DNA from: Bacteroidales bacterium UBA2764
GTDB lineage: Bacteria > Bacteroidota > Bacteroidia > Bacteroidales > Paludibacteraceae
DNA: 27,853 nt
Assembly (NCBI GenBank): GCA_002352705.1
Contig: DEIW01000183.1
Span: 521 to 28,373 of the forward strand
Reading direction: 5' to 3'
In this document: in pieces, positions 1-8,854 of the stretch
Layout: each line of letters starts with the position of its first letter
How positions within the stretch are numbered: position 1 is the first letter of the stretch
Translations under genes and position numbers: made by a program
The notes under the pieces: model-generated
Told to the model about the DNA's origin: nothing
Database searches by the model: none
The model's input: the letters and a program-made list of their open reading frames with translations, nothing else

Positions 1-60
1 CCAGGTAAAAAGTACAAAGTAATATTTATACATAAAGAAAATTCTCATTGGGCGAAGGAT

Positions 61-771
61 TTAAAAATAATAAGAAAAGCCGGTTCGGAAAGTAGCCCCA
101 TAGAAAGTGGCATCCAGATGGAACATACCAGTAGGCTTACATTGTGCTCCAAAATTGAGTCTCCAATGATCTGCCACATCGTAGTAAGCGCCTATCATAA
201 ACAGAGGTTGCCACATACGTTCCATATGACGATCATCCACATTGCTGATACAGAAAGAGAGGTTCCAAGGGTTATCCTGCGGCCGGCAGAAAACCTCTAC
301 ACGATACAAGAGATTGAAAGGTTCCACGACATAGGTATCATTAGAATGCCAAGATCTATCCCAGTCATCCAGTACGCGTCCAAAGACGCCGAGGGTAACA
401 GACACGTAATCCATCCTATACCCGAGCGCAAGAGCCGCAGTGATATCCCCCATTCTATTCCGGGCTACAGCCCGATACATCAAATCGGTCTCTACAAATA
501 GTTGTCCTACAGGCAAATCAAATTTAGGGCGCAGATAAACAGCCCCGGAATATACGTTCGCCGTTGACAATTGCCATTTTGACTCCATCTCGAAATGCGG
601 ATTTATCGGCATGAAAGCCTGGACATCCAAATTTGCATGATGGCCCCAAGTAGTATTGTAACCATATTCCGCCATTGCAGTAATGGCATAGTTACGGGTA
701 TAAAAGCCCGGTCGGGCAGCCATTATACAAAGCGGGCAAAAGAGCGCCCATAAAAAGATAAATTTTCTCAT
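61..771 (-). CDS. Outer-membrane beta-barrel-like protein, hypothetical
   Basis: This 236-residue protein begins with a signal peptide (MRKFIFLWALFCPLCIMAA) likely cut near residue 19. The rest is rich in alternating aromatic and polar segments and ends in FSYYF; a C-terminal Phe is typical of outer-membrane barrels. It probably sits in the outer membrane, but no substrate or named family can be assigned. The start is firm because the ATG overlaps the mutS2 stop by 4 bp (ATGA on the minus strand). That suggests translational coupling and makes this the last gene of a four-gene minus-strand cluster. Codons look like those of its neighbours. It could also be a periplasmic protein with beta structure. 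Confidence 0.7.
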   Translation of the reverse strand: MRKFIFLWALFCPLCIMAARPGFYTRNYAITAMAEYGYNTTWGHHANLDVQAFMPINPHFEMESKWQLSTANVYSGAVYLRPKFDLPVGQLFVETDLMYRAVARNRMGDITAALALGYRMDYVSVTLGVFGRVLDDWDRSWHSNDTYVVEPFNLLYRVEVFCRPQDNPWNLSFCISNVDDRHMERMWQPLFMIGAYYDVADHWRLNFGAQCKPTGMFHLDATFYGATFRTGFSYYF

Positions 772-3083
772 AATTGTATTACCGTTAATCCCGCGCCGCC
801 ATGGTTCACATCTCCATCTCCAAAATCCAGAGGTACTTGTCCTCTCTTTCGTCGCTGTCGATTCAAATCATTCAGATAATCGCGGGTGAGTTGTTTGAGC
901 GCTCCCGTGCCTGTTCCATGCAGGATAGTTACCTCTCCAGCACCGACCATCAGCGCATCGTCCATATATGCTATCAATTTTTCGAGCGCCTCATCCACCC
1001 TCATTCCACGTATGTCCAACGTGCGTTCAAAAGAAAGGGTACGCTGACGAACCGTAGAGCGGACAGATATATTACTTTTAGTTTCCTCCTTAGCCATTGC
1101 CTTCCCCAGTTTACGGAGTTCCGAGAAATCGCGTAATACTTTGGGCTGAGAGGAATTGGAGGCAGCCAGGGACGATTGGGATTTCCCAGGTTCTTTTGTG
1201 ACCTTTACCTTGAGAGCCTCCACCTTTTGCCGTGCGGCTTTTGTTTTCTCCTTGTCCGCCTTGGCTTCTTTTATTTCCCGGATAGTCCGTTCAATGGTAG
1301 CATTCGATTGCAAAAGTAATTGCTCCGCTTGTTGGCGTGCTTCCTCCAGCATCTCTCGTTTCTGGGCCTTAATAGCACTCATCTGTTCTTCATATCGGGC
1401 TATTCGTTCCTCCAAGGCTTTTTCTTTTTGACGAATAGACTGGCGTTTGTTTTCCCAATATCTCTTATCCCGGGCTATATCCTGCAGCTGGCGGTCATAA
1501 TCTATATGTTCTTCACCCACCATCTCCGAAGCGTACTGAATGATTGATTCAGGGAGTCCCGTCTGGCGCGCTATTTCTATAGCAAAACTACTGCCAGCCT
1601 GCCCAATTGACAACTGGAAGAGCGGTCTCATCGCCCCTCTGTCGTAGAGCATAGCTCCATTTACCACGCCGGGTGTTTGTTCTGCAAAATGTTTGAGATT
1701 CGTATAATGGGTTGTAACGAGTCCGAACACATGATTCCGTACCAATTCGCGAAGGATAGCCTCAGCCAGTGCACCACCAATAAGAGGTTCAGTACCCGAG
1801 CCCATTTCATCGATGAGGACCAAGGTTTGGTTATCCGCCTGACGCAAGAATGCCTTCATATTCCGAAGATGCGAAGAATAAGTAGAGAGTTCATCCCTGA
1901 TTGACTGTTCGTCCCCGATATCTATCATTAGACGTTCGAACAGTCCGGCTTTGCTTTGCTCCGCCACAGGAACCAATAATCCGCATTGCAACATATATTG
2001 CAGGAGTGCAATGGTTTTGAGGCATACCGATTTGCCTCCGGCATTAGGTCCCGATATGACCAACATATAATTATTCTCAGCCGATAAGCGAATAGTCAAC
2101 GGAACGACTTTTTTCCCCTGTTGTTCGTAATGGAGCCATAGAACAGGATGACGCGCTTCCGCCCAGTCTATCATCGGCCGGTTTATCAACTCGGGTCTAA
2201 TCGCATGCAAGGTATTTGCGAGCGACACCTTAGCCATAAGGAAATCCACCTCCGCCAACATTGACTGACTATCCAGAATCACTTGCGTGTTCGGGCGCAG
2301 ACGGTCTGTCACCGCCATTAAAATACGAACCCGTTCGCGTCGCTCCGCTCCCTCCAGTTCCCGAATATGGTTATTTGCGTCCACCACCTGCTGCGGTTCA
2401 ATATAGACTGTTTTTCCTGTAGCAGACTCGTCATGAACGATACCACCAATTTTCCGCTTATATCCGGGTGGCACAGGGATGACCAATCTTCCTTCCCGTA
2501 ATGTAGGAGTAGCATCAGCATCCACCAATCCATCTGTTTTAGCCTGACGCAGGATAGAAGCCAGTGTCCGTCCGACAGATCCCTGCAGGTTGACCAACTC
2601 CCGCCGAATACGCGCGAGTTCAGGAGAGGCATTATCCGCCAGTTTACCATACTTATCCAATACCGCATCAATATCCCGCACCATTGCCGTCAGCCCACAG
2701 GTCCGGTTCGCAAATTCCTTAAGAAGCGGATACCTTGTTTCATCCATGGAAGAAAAAAACGTATCCAGTTCCGCCGCAAAAGCGAGTGTCTTCCGCAGTT
2801 CATCCAATTCCGCCTCATCCAAGAAAAGCCCCTCGATACGGATGCGAGCAATTGATTCTCTCATATCATGAATCTCGCCACGAGGGAAGGTAAGCATCGG
2901 ATCGGCTTGTGCGAGTCTCATCTGATCCGTTGTCCGGAGGAGTCTATCTACCGTTTCGAAATCAGTCTCCATCCGCATTGCGTCCACCTGTTCGCGTCCG
3001 AGTGAGGACGAACAACGACGGAGCAGTTCATCGCGAATAACAACGAAATCAATCTTTGATTCTATATTTTCAGGATAGAACAT
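768..3083 (-). CDS. mutS2: Endonuclease MutS2
   Basis: MutS2 is a MutS-family ATPase with a C-terminal Smr nuclease domain. The family is linked to suppression of recombination and, in some bacteria, to sensing collided ribosomes. Numbering from the chosen ATG, the protein is 771 aa. The Walker A motif GPNAGGKS is near residues 345-352 and Walker B LVLIDEMGSGTEP near 421-433. A charged coiled coil spans roughly 515-620. The Smr domain (about 690-765) carries LDIRGMRVDEA and the HGTGTGAL loop. A TTG two codons upstream is in frame, but the protein naturally begins MFYPENIESKIDF, so the ATG at 3081-3083 is preferred. It lies 19 bp after the DUF721 gene and overlaps the outer-membrane gene by 4 bp. 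No key motif is missing. Confidence 0.96.
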   Translation of the reverse strand: MFYPENIESKIDFVVIRDELLRRCSSSLGREQVDAMRMETDFETVDRLLRTTDQMRLAQADPMLTFPRGEIHDMRESIARIRIEGLFLDEAELDELRKTLAFAAELDTFFSSMDETRYPLLKEFANRTCGLTAMVRDIDAVLDKYGKLADNASPELARIRRELVNLQGSVGRTLASILRQAKTDGLVDADATPTLREGRLVIPVPPGYKRKIGGIVHDESATGKTVYIEPQQVVDANNHIRELEGAERRERVRILMAVTDRLRPNTQVILDSQSMLAEVDFLMAKVSLANTLHAIRPELINRPMIDWAEARHPVLWLHYEQQGKKVVPLTIRLSAENNYMLVISGPNAGGKSVCLKTIALLQYMLQCGLLVPVAEQSKAGLFERLMIDIGDEQSIRDELSTYSSHLRNMKAFLRQADNQTLVLIDEMGSGTEPLIGGALAEAILRELVRNHVFGLVTTHYTNLKHFAEQTPGVVNGAMLYDRGAMRPLFQLSIGQAGSSFAIEIARQTGLPESIIQYASEMVGEEHIDYDRQLQDIARDKRYWENKRQSIRQKEKALEERIARYEEQMSAIKAQKREMLEEARQQAEQLLLQSNATIERTIREIKEAKADKEKTKAARQKVEALKVKVTKEPGKSQSSLAASNSSQPKVLRDFSELRKLGKAMAKEETKSNISVRSTVRQRTLSFERTLDIRGMRVDEALEKLIAYMDDALMVGAGEVTILHGTGTGALKQLTRDYLNDLNRQRRKRGQVPLDFGDGDVNHGGAGLTVIQL

Positions 3084-3102
3084 TACCAATTAAGAATGAA
3101 AG

Positions 3103-3393
3103 TTAACCGAGTATACGACAATCTCTAAGAGCAGGAGCCCCAACCGCTTCATTGAGTTTTCTGACCAATTCGAATCGGTTCTCAAAAAGCTGAGCCTTGA
3201 GTGCGGCGGAGTTGACTCTCACGACAAGAACCCCGTCCTTGACCTCCACGCTACGTGTGAGTTTACGGACCGTTTCTCCCATAACCTTCGGCCACACTTC
3301 CTCGATCTGTACGTCCAGCACAGATTGCTCCAATCCGGTCTCCCGGATATAAGAAATAAGGGCTTCGCCGATAGATACAGAGTTAGTGGACAT
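3103..3393 (-). CDS. DUF721 (DciA-like) protein
   Basis: A 96-residue protein with the DUF721 pattern: an N-terminal helix (SIGEALISYIRETGLEQ), then VWPKVMGETVRKLTRSVEVKDGVLVVRV, then a segment like 'ALKAQLFENRFELVRKLNEA'. DUF721 includes DciA, which acts with the replicative helicase DnaB in bacteria lacking DnaC/DnaI. Whether this short version does so is inference from the family. Its start overlaps the end of the glucosaminidase gene by 11 bp, and mutS2 follows 19 bp later, so it is probably expressed from the promoter upstream of the glucosaminidase. No signal peptide is present, so it should be cytoplasmic. Confidence 0.85.
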   Translation of the reverse strand: MSTNSVSIGEALISYIRETGLEQSVLDVQIEEVWPKVMGETVRKLTRSVEVKDGVLVVRVNSAALKAQLFENRFELVRKLNEAVGAPALRDCRILG

Positions 3394-4438
3394 TATCGTC
3401 CTCCTTCGTTTTCTTCAAATAAATCTTTTGGCGAGTACGGAAAGTACGGATAGAAGGATCCAAGTCGTTATATTTGAGTATAGCGGTCAGCGAAACTGCT
3501 TCCTCCTGGCTAAGTTGCCAGAGAGACTGACCTGTATGAGTCCACACATACTCATTGGCACCTACATTTCTCTTGGAAGAGAGATATATCCGATCCCCTT
3601 TCTTCAATTCCCGTCCAAGGGCGTCGTTGTCTTCTCTCAGGTCACGCTCCCTAACGTTAAGACGAAACGCCACATTTGAATAGGTATCCTCTTCGCGCGC
3701 GATGACATAAGTGACTCCATTACACTTCTTTTTAGGATGCATAAGTAAGAAACTATCACGTTCTTCACGCGCCGTCAGGGGCTCTACATAAGGAGGTTCC
3801 GGATCATTATGGATAACCATAATAGGCTCGTTTTTCTTCACCACTGTTGCTTTGAGCGGCCGTTTAGGCTGCTCCTTAGCAACCGGCGCAGATACAATTC
3901 CTTCACGAACCGGGACAGGCACACCGACGCCCAAAGTATCCAGACGGTAATCCTTAATGATTTTAATGAGTTTGTGAGGATAGAGAGGATCGGTTGCATA
4001 GCCACACTGACGAAGGCGGTACGCCCATCCCTCATAGTCCTCTACGGCAATCTCGAAACAGGTAGCGTATCTCGGGCGTTGAAGAAAAACGGAGTGATCC
4101 TTAAAACTCTCCGCAGCATCCGCGTACTGCCGGAAACACTCGCCTTTGCTATCATCATCATGATAATAGACCCCTCCGAACCAGTCACTGGTACATTTGA
4201 TTCCGAAATGATTCTTGGCATTCTCCGCCAATTCACTCTTTCCTGCGCCAGACTCCAAGAGAGCCTGTGCCATAGTGATAGAGGCAGGGATTCCATAATC
4301 TGCCTGTTGCTGAACAGCCGTTTCTTTCCACTGGTCAATATAATCCAGATAAACTTGATTTTGATTTTGGGCATTCAATGCGACAGAAAGGCCTATCGCA
4401 GCAAAAAAAACTAAGGATTTGCGCATAACACGTTTCAT
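3383..4438 (-). CDS. Secreted GH73 glucosaminidase with LysM domains
   Basis: A 351-aa exported cell-wall hydrolase. A signal peptide (about residues 1-23, ending SVALNAQ) precedes a glucosaminidase domain at about 28-168. ITMAQALLESGAGKSELA holds the likely catalytic Glu62, and NHFGIKC and the following YHDDDSKGECFRQY match the FlgJ/GH73 fold. Two LysM-like modules follow at about 242-287 and 297-343 and should bind peptidoglycan. The predicted reaction is cleavage of the glycan beta-1,4 bond next to N-acetylglucosamine in the periplasm. The start is the ATG at 4436-4438, with an in-frame ATG four codons later as alternative. The upstream promoter at 4456-4487 places transcription start about 10 bp before the ATG. 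The gene heads the minus-strand cluster and overlaps DUF721 by 11 bp. Confidence 0.9.
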   Translation of the reverse strand: MKRVMRKSLVFFAAIGLSVALNAQNQNQVYLDYIDQWKETAVQQQADYGIPASITMAQALLESGAGKSELAENAKNHFGIKCTSDWFGGVYYHDDDSKGECFRQYADAAESFKDHSVFLQRPRYATCFEIAVEDYEGWAYRLRQCGYATDPLYPHKLIKIIKDYRLDTLGVGVPVPVREGIVSAPVAKEQPKRPLKATVVKKNEPIMVIHNDPEPPYVEPLTAREERDSFLLMHPKKKCNGVTYVIAREEDTYSNVAFRLNVRERDLREDNDALGRELKKGDRIYLSSKRNVGANEYVWTHTGQSLWQLSQEEAVSLTAILKYNDLDPSIRTFRTRQKIYLKKTKEDDNVH

Positions 4439-4455
4439 TTTTACGAATTATGGCG

Positions 4456-4487
4456 CAAAAGTACTAAAAAATTTGCATATATGCAAA
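4456..4487 (-). promoter_or_regulatory. Promoter of the glucosaminidase-mutS2 cluster
   Basis: On the minus strand a TTTG -33 box (4484-4487) is followed by exactly 20 nt and then TACTTTTG (4456-4463), a full match to the Bacteroidota -7 box TAnnTTTG. The spacing and the position just before the ATG at 4438 support it. Its -33 box is one end of the palindrome TTTGCATATATGCAAA shared with the divergent promoter. Confidence 0.75.
4472..4487. repeat. 16-bp perfect palindrome shared by two divergent -33 boxes
   Basis: TTTGCATATATGCAAA is its own reverse complement. Each end supplies the TTTG -33 box of one of the two divergent promoters. The dyad could also be an operator, but the shared promoter boxes already explain the symmetry. 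Confidence 0.8.
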
Positions 4488-4503
4488 AAAAGCAGTAATT
4501 TTG
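4472..4503 (+). promoter_or_regulatory. Promoter of the lipoprotein-aro-DUF5686 cluster
   Basis: TTTG at 4472-4475, 20 nt spacer, then TAATTTTG at 4496-4503, matching the Bacteroidota consensus at every fixed base. The start codon at 4524 lies about 20 nt downstream. This promoter excludes the longer upstream reading of the lipoprotein that would begin at 4419. Confidence 0.78.
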
Positions 4504-4523
4504 TGCGCAAAATTGCAGTTTTT

Positions 4524-4985
4524 ATGAAAAAATACGTATTTATCTGTTTTTTAGGAATCCTTGGGACCCTGCTTTCCAGTTGTAAAGATGATTCCGTACA
4601 ATGCAATTACCACTCCGACACATTAGATTTAACTGTTATGCACGAAGATTGGCAGTTTGACGAGGAGACACAACAATTCTTCTATCATTTTGACGTACCG
4701 GAGATAACCGCCAAAGTGTATGACAACGGGAATTGGAGTATCGGACGAGAGTACAACAAAGGTAATAAGAACGCATACCAAGTAGCGCTTCCTATGAGTT
4801 CGTACAAGGCGGATACCCTATCTGATAAAAGCGTAGTTTACTACACAGAGCACATCGACTACCGTGTAGGTATCGGGTATGTAGAGATACAGCTGACCAA
4901 CTCAGACTATGCTTATTTCAAAGACGAGAAAGGTTATCTAATCAATCCGGAAGATATGTATTTCCGATTGCAGTTGATATATTAA
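4524..4985 (+). CDS. Lipoprotein, hypothetical
   Basis: A 153-aa protein with a lipoprotein signal (MKKYVFICFLGILGTLLSSC), lipidated at Cys20. The mature part (DDSVQCNYHSDTLDLTV..., ending FRLQLIY) is beta-rich with many Tyr and Asp residues. I do not recognise a family; it is a typical short Bacteroidales envelope lipoprotein of unknown role. The ATG at 4524 was chosen over the in-frame one at 4419 because it directly opens the lipoprotein signal, lies just after the promoter at 4472-4503, and the earlier start would sit upstream of the promoter. The stop codon overlaps the proposed ATT start of the next gene. Confidence 0.85.
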   Translation: MKKYVFICFLGILGTLLSSCKDDSVQCNYHSDTLDLTVMHEDWQFDEETQQFFYHFDVPEITAKVYDNGNWSIGREYNKGNKNAYQVALPMSSYKADTLSDKSVVYYTEHIDYRVGIGYVEIQLTNSDYAYFKDEKGYLINPEDMYFRLQLIY

Positions 4986-6015
4986 CCCTTGTAAACTTAT
5001 TCCAACTCCTATATATATATTAGGTCCCTGCAGTGCCGAGAGCCGGGAGCAGGTATTACTCACCGCACATCAAATAAAAGAGGTATGCGGTGAGTGCTCG
5101 TTTATCTTCCGCGCGGGTGCGTGGAAACCTCGAACCAGTCCCGAGACCTTTCAAGGAGCAGGTGAGCGAGCGTTAGAATGGCTATCCGAGGTTAAACACC
5201 AGTTCGGCATCCCAGTAGCGACAGAAGTAGGGAGCGGAGAGCATGTAGTAGCCTCTATCCATGCCGGCATAGACTACTTATGGATTGGTGCCCGAACAAG
5301 CGCCAGCCCGATGACGGTTCAGGAGATTGCAGATGAGATAGACAAGCATGCAATAAAAGGAATCTTTATCAAGAACCCCGTTAATGCCGACAGTGATTTA
5401 TGGCTCGGTAATATTGAGCGTCTGGAGAAGACAGGCGTCCCAGTAGCTGCGATCCACCGGGGATGCAATCATCACCCCTGTTGGTACATGGCTCACCAAG
5501 TACGTCTCCGGCGGCCGGATATACCGATGTTGCTTGATCCCAGTCACATGAGCGGAAAGGCCTCCGCTGTGCCCCAGTTAATACCAAAAATAGCATCATT
5601 AGGATTAGACGGAGCGATGATAGAAGTACACTATAAACCGGAAGAAGCATTATCCGATAGTGTACAGCAGATAACCCCGACTTTCCGTCGAGACAACCTC
5701 GATGTAATCCTATCCCAATCGTCTCTCACGAGTGAGATTTGCCCCGCCGACGAAATGAAGGAACTGAATTGGCTACGCTCAGAGATTGACGAATTAGACG
5801 ACAATCTATGGGAAACTATCGCAAACCGGATGAATGTAAGCAAACGTATCGGGGAATGGAAAAAGGCGCACGGCGTCTCCCCTTTACAGCCGGAACGCTA
5901 CCAGCAAATTGTCGAGCAACGCACGGAGTGGGCTGCCCACAACGGATTAGAGCATGGATTTGTGGTACAATTATTGAATGCCATCCATGAACAAAGCCTG
6001 AGAATGCAGGAGTAG
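4981..6015 (+). CDS. Bifunctional DAHP synthase / chorismate mutase type II
   Basis: The first domain condenses phosphoenolpyruvate and erythrose 4-phosphate to DAHP, opening the shikimate pathway. The C-terminal AroQ-type domain converts chorismate to prephenate. Visible motifs are GPCSAE (5023-5040), FRAGAWKPRTSP, LWIGARTSASP, KNPVN, AIHRG and LDPSHMSGK. The chorismate mutase domain (from about 5755) has LRSEIDELDDNLWETIANRMNVSKRIGEWK. The frame is open from 4978, just after an in-frame TGA, yet the first ATG is at 5311, inside the conserved core. No ATG, GTG or TTG precedes GPCSAE. ATT at 4981 (overlapping the lipoprotein stop) or 4999, or ATA at 5011 or 5017, are the candidate starts; I chose 4981, giving 344 aa, close to the usual fused length. 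An ATG start at 5311 would delete the PEP-site region. A sequence error near the 5' end is possible. Confidence 0.88.
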   Translation: MNPCKLIPTPIYILGPCSAESREQVLLTAHQIKEVCGECSFIFRAGAWKPRTSPETFQGAGERALEWLSEVKHQFGIPVATEVGSGEHVVASIHAGIDYLWIGARTSASPMTVQEIADEIDKHAIKGIFIKNPVNADSDLWLGNIERLEKTGVPVAAIHRGCNHHPCWYMAHQVRLRRPDIPMLLDPSHMSGKASAVPQLIPKIASLGLDGAMIEVHYKPEEALSDSVQQITPTFRRDNLDVILSQSSLTSEICPADEMKELNWLRSEIDELDDNLWETIANRMNVSKRIGEWKKAHGVSPLQPERYQQIVEQRTEWAAHNGLEHGFVVQLLNAIHEQSLRMQE

Positions 6016-6056
6016 GTGAAAGATGAAAGATGAAAGATGAAAGATGAAAAGTGAAA
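6016..6056 (+). repeat. GATGAAA 7-bp tandem repeat in an intergenic gap
   Basis: Four perfect GATGAAA units (6022-6049) are flanked by GTGAAA and AGTGAAA. They fill most of the 49-bp gap between the aro gene and the DUF5686 gene. Copy-number change would alter spacing but not a coding frame. Confidence 0.85.
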
Positions 6057-6064
6057 GTTAAGAG

Positions 6065-8833
6065 ATGAAATTGAAATATTATATCACATTATTACTACTG
6101 AGTGTAGCTGCGATAGTTACAGCTCAGGAATCCCCGCAGAGAACAAGTATATCCGGAACCGTTGTAGACGGTGATACCGGAGAGACTCTGCCATTCGTAC
6201 AGATCTACTTTCTCAAATCTACGACGAGTAAAGGCATGATTCCTTCAGAAGTAGGAACGACATCCGATATTGATGGCAATTTCACCATCAGTAACACCTC
6301 CGGTTACAACACGCTTAATTTCCAGATGTTGGGTTACAAAACGGAGATGCTGACACTCCGTAAGGGTCAAAATCGCAAAGAAGTGAAAGTAAAGATGACT
6401 CCAGATGTCTATGGATTACAAGATATCGTAGTCACTCCGAAGAACCGTAAACGGGATTACAAACGCAAAGGCAATCCGGCAGTAGAGCTAATCAAGAATG
6501 TGATTGCCAACAAGGAAAAGCACTGTGTACAAGAAGCGGATCAATACACCGCTCAGACCTATTCCCGCATGTCCTTTGCATTGGATAATATCAAGGTGAA
6601 TTGGGACAAACCCTTCTGGAAGAAATTCATATTTGTCAAGAAATACGTAGATACCACCGGCGTCTATCCCAGCGTGACTATCAGTATCCGCGAGCATCTC
6701 AATGAAGAGTATTACCAACGCAAGCCGCACCGAGAGAAGAAGATACTACAGAAAAAACGTATTTTCGGCGTGGAAGACTTGGTATCCTCGGGGTCTTTCC
6801 AAGAGAACATAAATGCCATTTTCAAGGATGTAGAGATCAATGACAACAGCATGAACCTGCTTTTCAACCGGTTTGTATCTCCTCTGAGTTCCACTCTCGC
6901 AGTAACGTTCTATCAATACTACATCATGGATACCATCATGGTAGACGGCTATCCATGTATAGATTTGGCCTTTGTTCCTGTCAATTCCGAGAGTTACGGA
7001 TTTACGGGTCACCTCTATATCGTAAATGACAGCACATACCGATTGAAGAAATACGCTATTAACGTTCCACCGGATATCAACCTCAATTTCGTAAGCAACT
7101 ATTCCGTAGAGCATAGTTACAAACAGTTGGAGAACGGGATGTGGGCTCCAGACCGAACGAGTACCTACGCCAAATTCTATGTATTAAACAACAAGCGTGG
7201 TATCTTAGCCCGTCAGACAAAGATTTATACCAATTGGGACTTAGACACTCCGATACCCAAAGAGACTTTCTCCAGTCTGACCGCCAACGAGGTAGAGACG
7301 AATGACTCCACCGCGCAGCGTCTCGGCGCCGCGGCATGGGACACCCTTCGTCCGGAACCGTTGAGTTGGTACGAGAATTCCGTGTATGACTTAGTACGAG
7401 AAGTAACCGCCAACCAGACCCTGGCGAATATGATTGCCGCAGTAAATGCCTTGACAACAGAATTTGTAGCCACTACCCCAGCCCGAGATTTGGACTTAAG
7501 CAAGTTTGATTTTGGTCCTATCTATCAGTTTGTAAGCTGGAACATGTTGGAAGGTTTACGTGTGCGCGTAGGTGGAACGTCCACCGCCCGGCTGCATGAC
7601 CAGTTCTTCTTCCGAGGGTATGTAGCATATGGATTTGGAGACAAGCGTCCCAAATACAACGGAACGCTGATATACACTTTCGACAAGCACAAAAACCAGC
7701 CATATGACGGATTGCGGCATCATATCCAAGTAAGTGCCCAATACGACGTAGAGGAGCCCGGTCAGTTGACGGATGTCATCCGGCGTGACCATATATTGAT
7801 GTCTATCCCGACCAGTAAACCTACATTGGGATTTGACCAATATGTATTCCATGCGAACGTGGAATATATGAAAGAATGGCAAAACAAGTTCTCAATCCGC
7901 ACAGGTTTTGATTTTAGCAATAATGAGGCCGCCGGTTCCCTTAAATACGAGCGTGTCAACTGGAGTCCGAATATCAGTGCGACCGATACCACATGGAGTA
8001 AAACGACCACCAATATCGGTTCTTACCGCAACTATGAAGGGCATATCGAATTCCGCTATTCCCCGGGAAGCCGTGTATATATAGACAGGATGGGTATCGA
8101 GAGTCCTTTTGCATTAGAGAAGGACGCGCCGACTATCAAACTGACTCACTATGTAGGTTTCTTAGATGACCGACATAACGGTGGCGACGGTTTCATCTAC
8201 AACCGCACGGAAGCGATGTTTGACAAACGGTTCTGGTTCTCCGCATTCGGTCACTTGGATTTACGTGTCCAGACCGGTATGATTTGGCAGAAAGTACCTT
8301 TTACCAAACTCTATATCCCAAGTACATCTACCAGTATTTTCCTCGCCCAGCGGAGTTTCAACCTCATGAAACCGATGGAGTTCATGATGGATATTTATGC
8401 ATCGGTATTCGCTACTTATTATTTCAAAGGCTGGATATTAAACCGCATCCCGGGCATCAACAAACTTAAGTTACGCGGCGTAGTAAGTGTGTCCGCTATC
8501 TATGGCGGTTTGACGAAGAAGAACAATCCGTTTATAGAAACAGGCAACGGCTTATACGAGTTTCCACAGAGCGGTGTCTTTGATGACAATGGTTATTGGA
8601 CTGCGGGTCGCACATCCTCCCCGATAGGCAAACTTCCCTATATAGAGATTACCGCAGGATTTGAGAATATTTTAAAGTTTATCCGTATTGATTACGTACG
8701 ACGAATTACGTATAATGACTATGAGCTGCCGTTCATGATTCAGAACAGTCAAGGCGAGATGGTTCCCGCACGCCGTCGTATACCGGCATGGGGTCGCAAC
8801 GGCGTAAAAATCACCTTCCGCCTATCATTATAA
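6065..8833 (+). CDS. DUF5686 and carboxypeptidase-regulatory-like outer-membrane protein
   Basis: A 922-aa protein with a signal peptide ending near residue 20 (SVAAIVTAQ). A carboxypeptidase-regulatory-like beta sandwich (about 28-112) starts with ISGTVVDGDTGETLPFVQIYF and ends near LQDIVVTPK. Next comes the DUF5686 segment (KRKGNPAVELIKNVIANKEKH... around 137-400). A long C-terminal region with alternating aromatic strands ends in FRLSL, as expected of an outer-membrane barrel. These proteins resemble TonB-dependent receptors in having the N-terminal sandwich but lack a plug domain. Their function is not established; an envelope role is inferred. The ATG follows the GATGAAA repeats, and the gene lies 49 bp after the aro gene in the same direction, probably on one transcript. 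Confidence 0.88.
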   Translation: MKLKYYITLLLLSVAAIVTAQESPQRTSISGTVVDGDTGETLPFVQIYFLKSTTSKGMIPSEVGTTSDIDGNFTISNTSGYNTLNFQMLGYKTEMLTLRKGQNRKEVKVKMTPDVYGLQDIVVTPKNRKRDYKRKGNPAVELIKNVIANKEKHCVQEADQYTAQTYSRMSFALDNIKVNWDKPFWKKFIFVKKYVDTTGVYPSVTISIREHLNEEYYQRKPHREKKILQKKRIFGVEDLVSSGSFQENINAIFKDVEINDNSMNLLFNRFVSPLSSTLAVTFYQYYIMDTIMVDGYPCIDLAFVPVNSESYGFTGHLYIVNDSTYRLKKYAINVPPDINLNFVSNYSVEHSYKQLENGMWAPDRTSTYAKFYVLNNKRGILARQTKIYTNWDLDTPIPKETFSSLTANEVETNDSTAQRLGAAAWDTLRPEPLSWYENSVYDLVREVTANQTLANMIAAVNALTTEFVATTPARDLDLSKFDFGPIYQFVSWNMLEGLRVRVGGTSTARLHDQFFFRGYVAYGFGDKRPKYNGTLIYTFDKHKNQPYDGLRHHIQVSAQYDVEEPGQLTDVIRRDHILMSIPTSKPTLGFDQYVFHANVEYMKEWQNKFSIRTGFDFSNNEAAGSLKYERVNWSPNISATDTTWSKTTTNIGSYRNYEGHIEFRYSPGSRVYIDRMGIESPFALEKDAPTIKLTHYVGFLDDRHNGGDGFIYNRTEAMFDKRFWFSAFGHLDLRVQTGMIWQKVPFTKLYIPSTSTSIFLAQRSFNLMKPMEFMMDIYASVFATYYFKGWILNRIPGINKLKLRGVVSVSAIYGGLTKKNNPFIETGNGLYEFPQSGVFDDNGYWTAGRTSSPIGKLPYIEITAGFENILKFIRIDYVRRITYNDYELPFMIQNSQGEMVPARRRIPAWGRNGVKITFRLSL

Positions 8834-8854
8834 TCACTATAAAAAACACAGAGA

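Noticed and set aside
3084..3089. TTG start two codons upstream for MutS2
   Set aside because: The ATG at 3081-3083 gives the expected N-terminus MFYPENIESKIDF and is the stronger start codon.
4419..4523. Longer N-terminus for the lipoprotein
   Set aside because: It would start upstream of the consensus promoter and would bury the lipoprotein signal 35 residues in.
5041..5310. Frameshifted or truncated DAHP synthase pseudogene
   Set aside because: The frame is open through all conserved motifs up to GPCSAE; only the start codon is non-standard.
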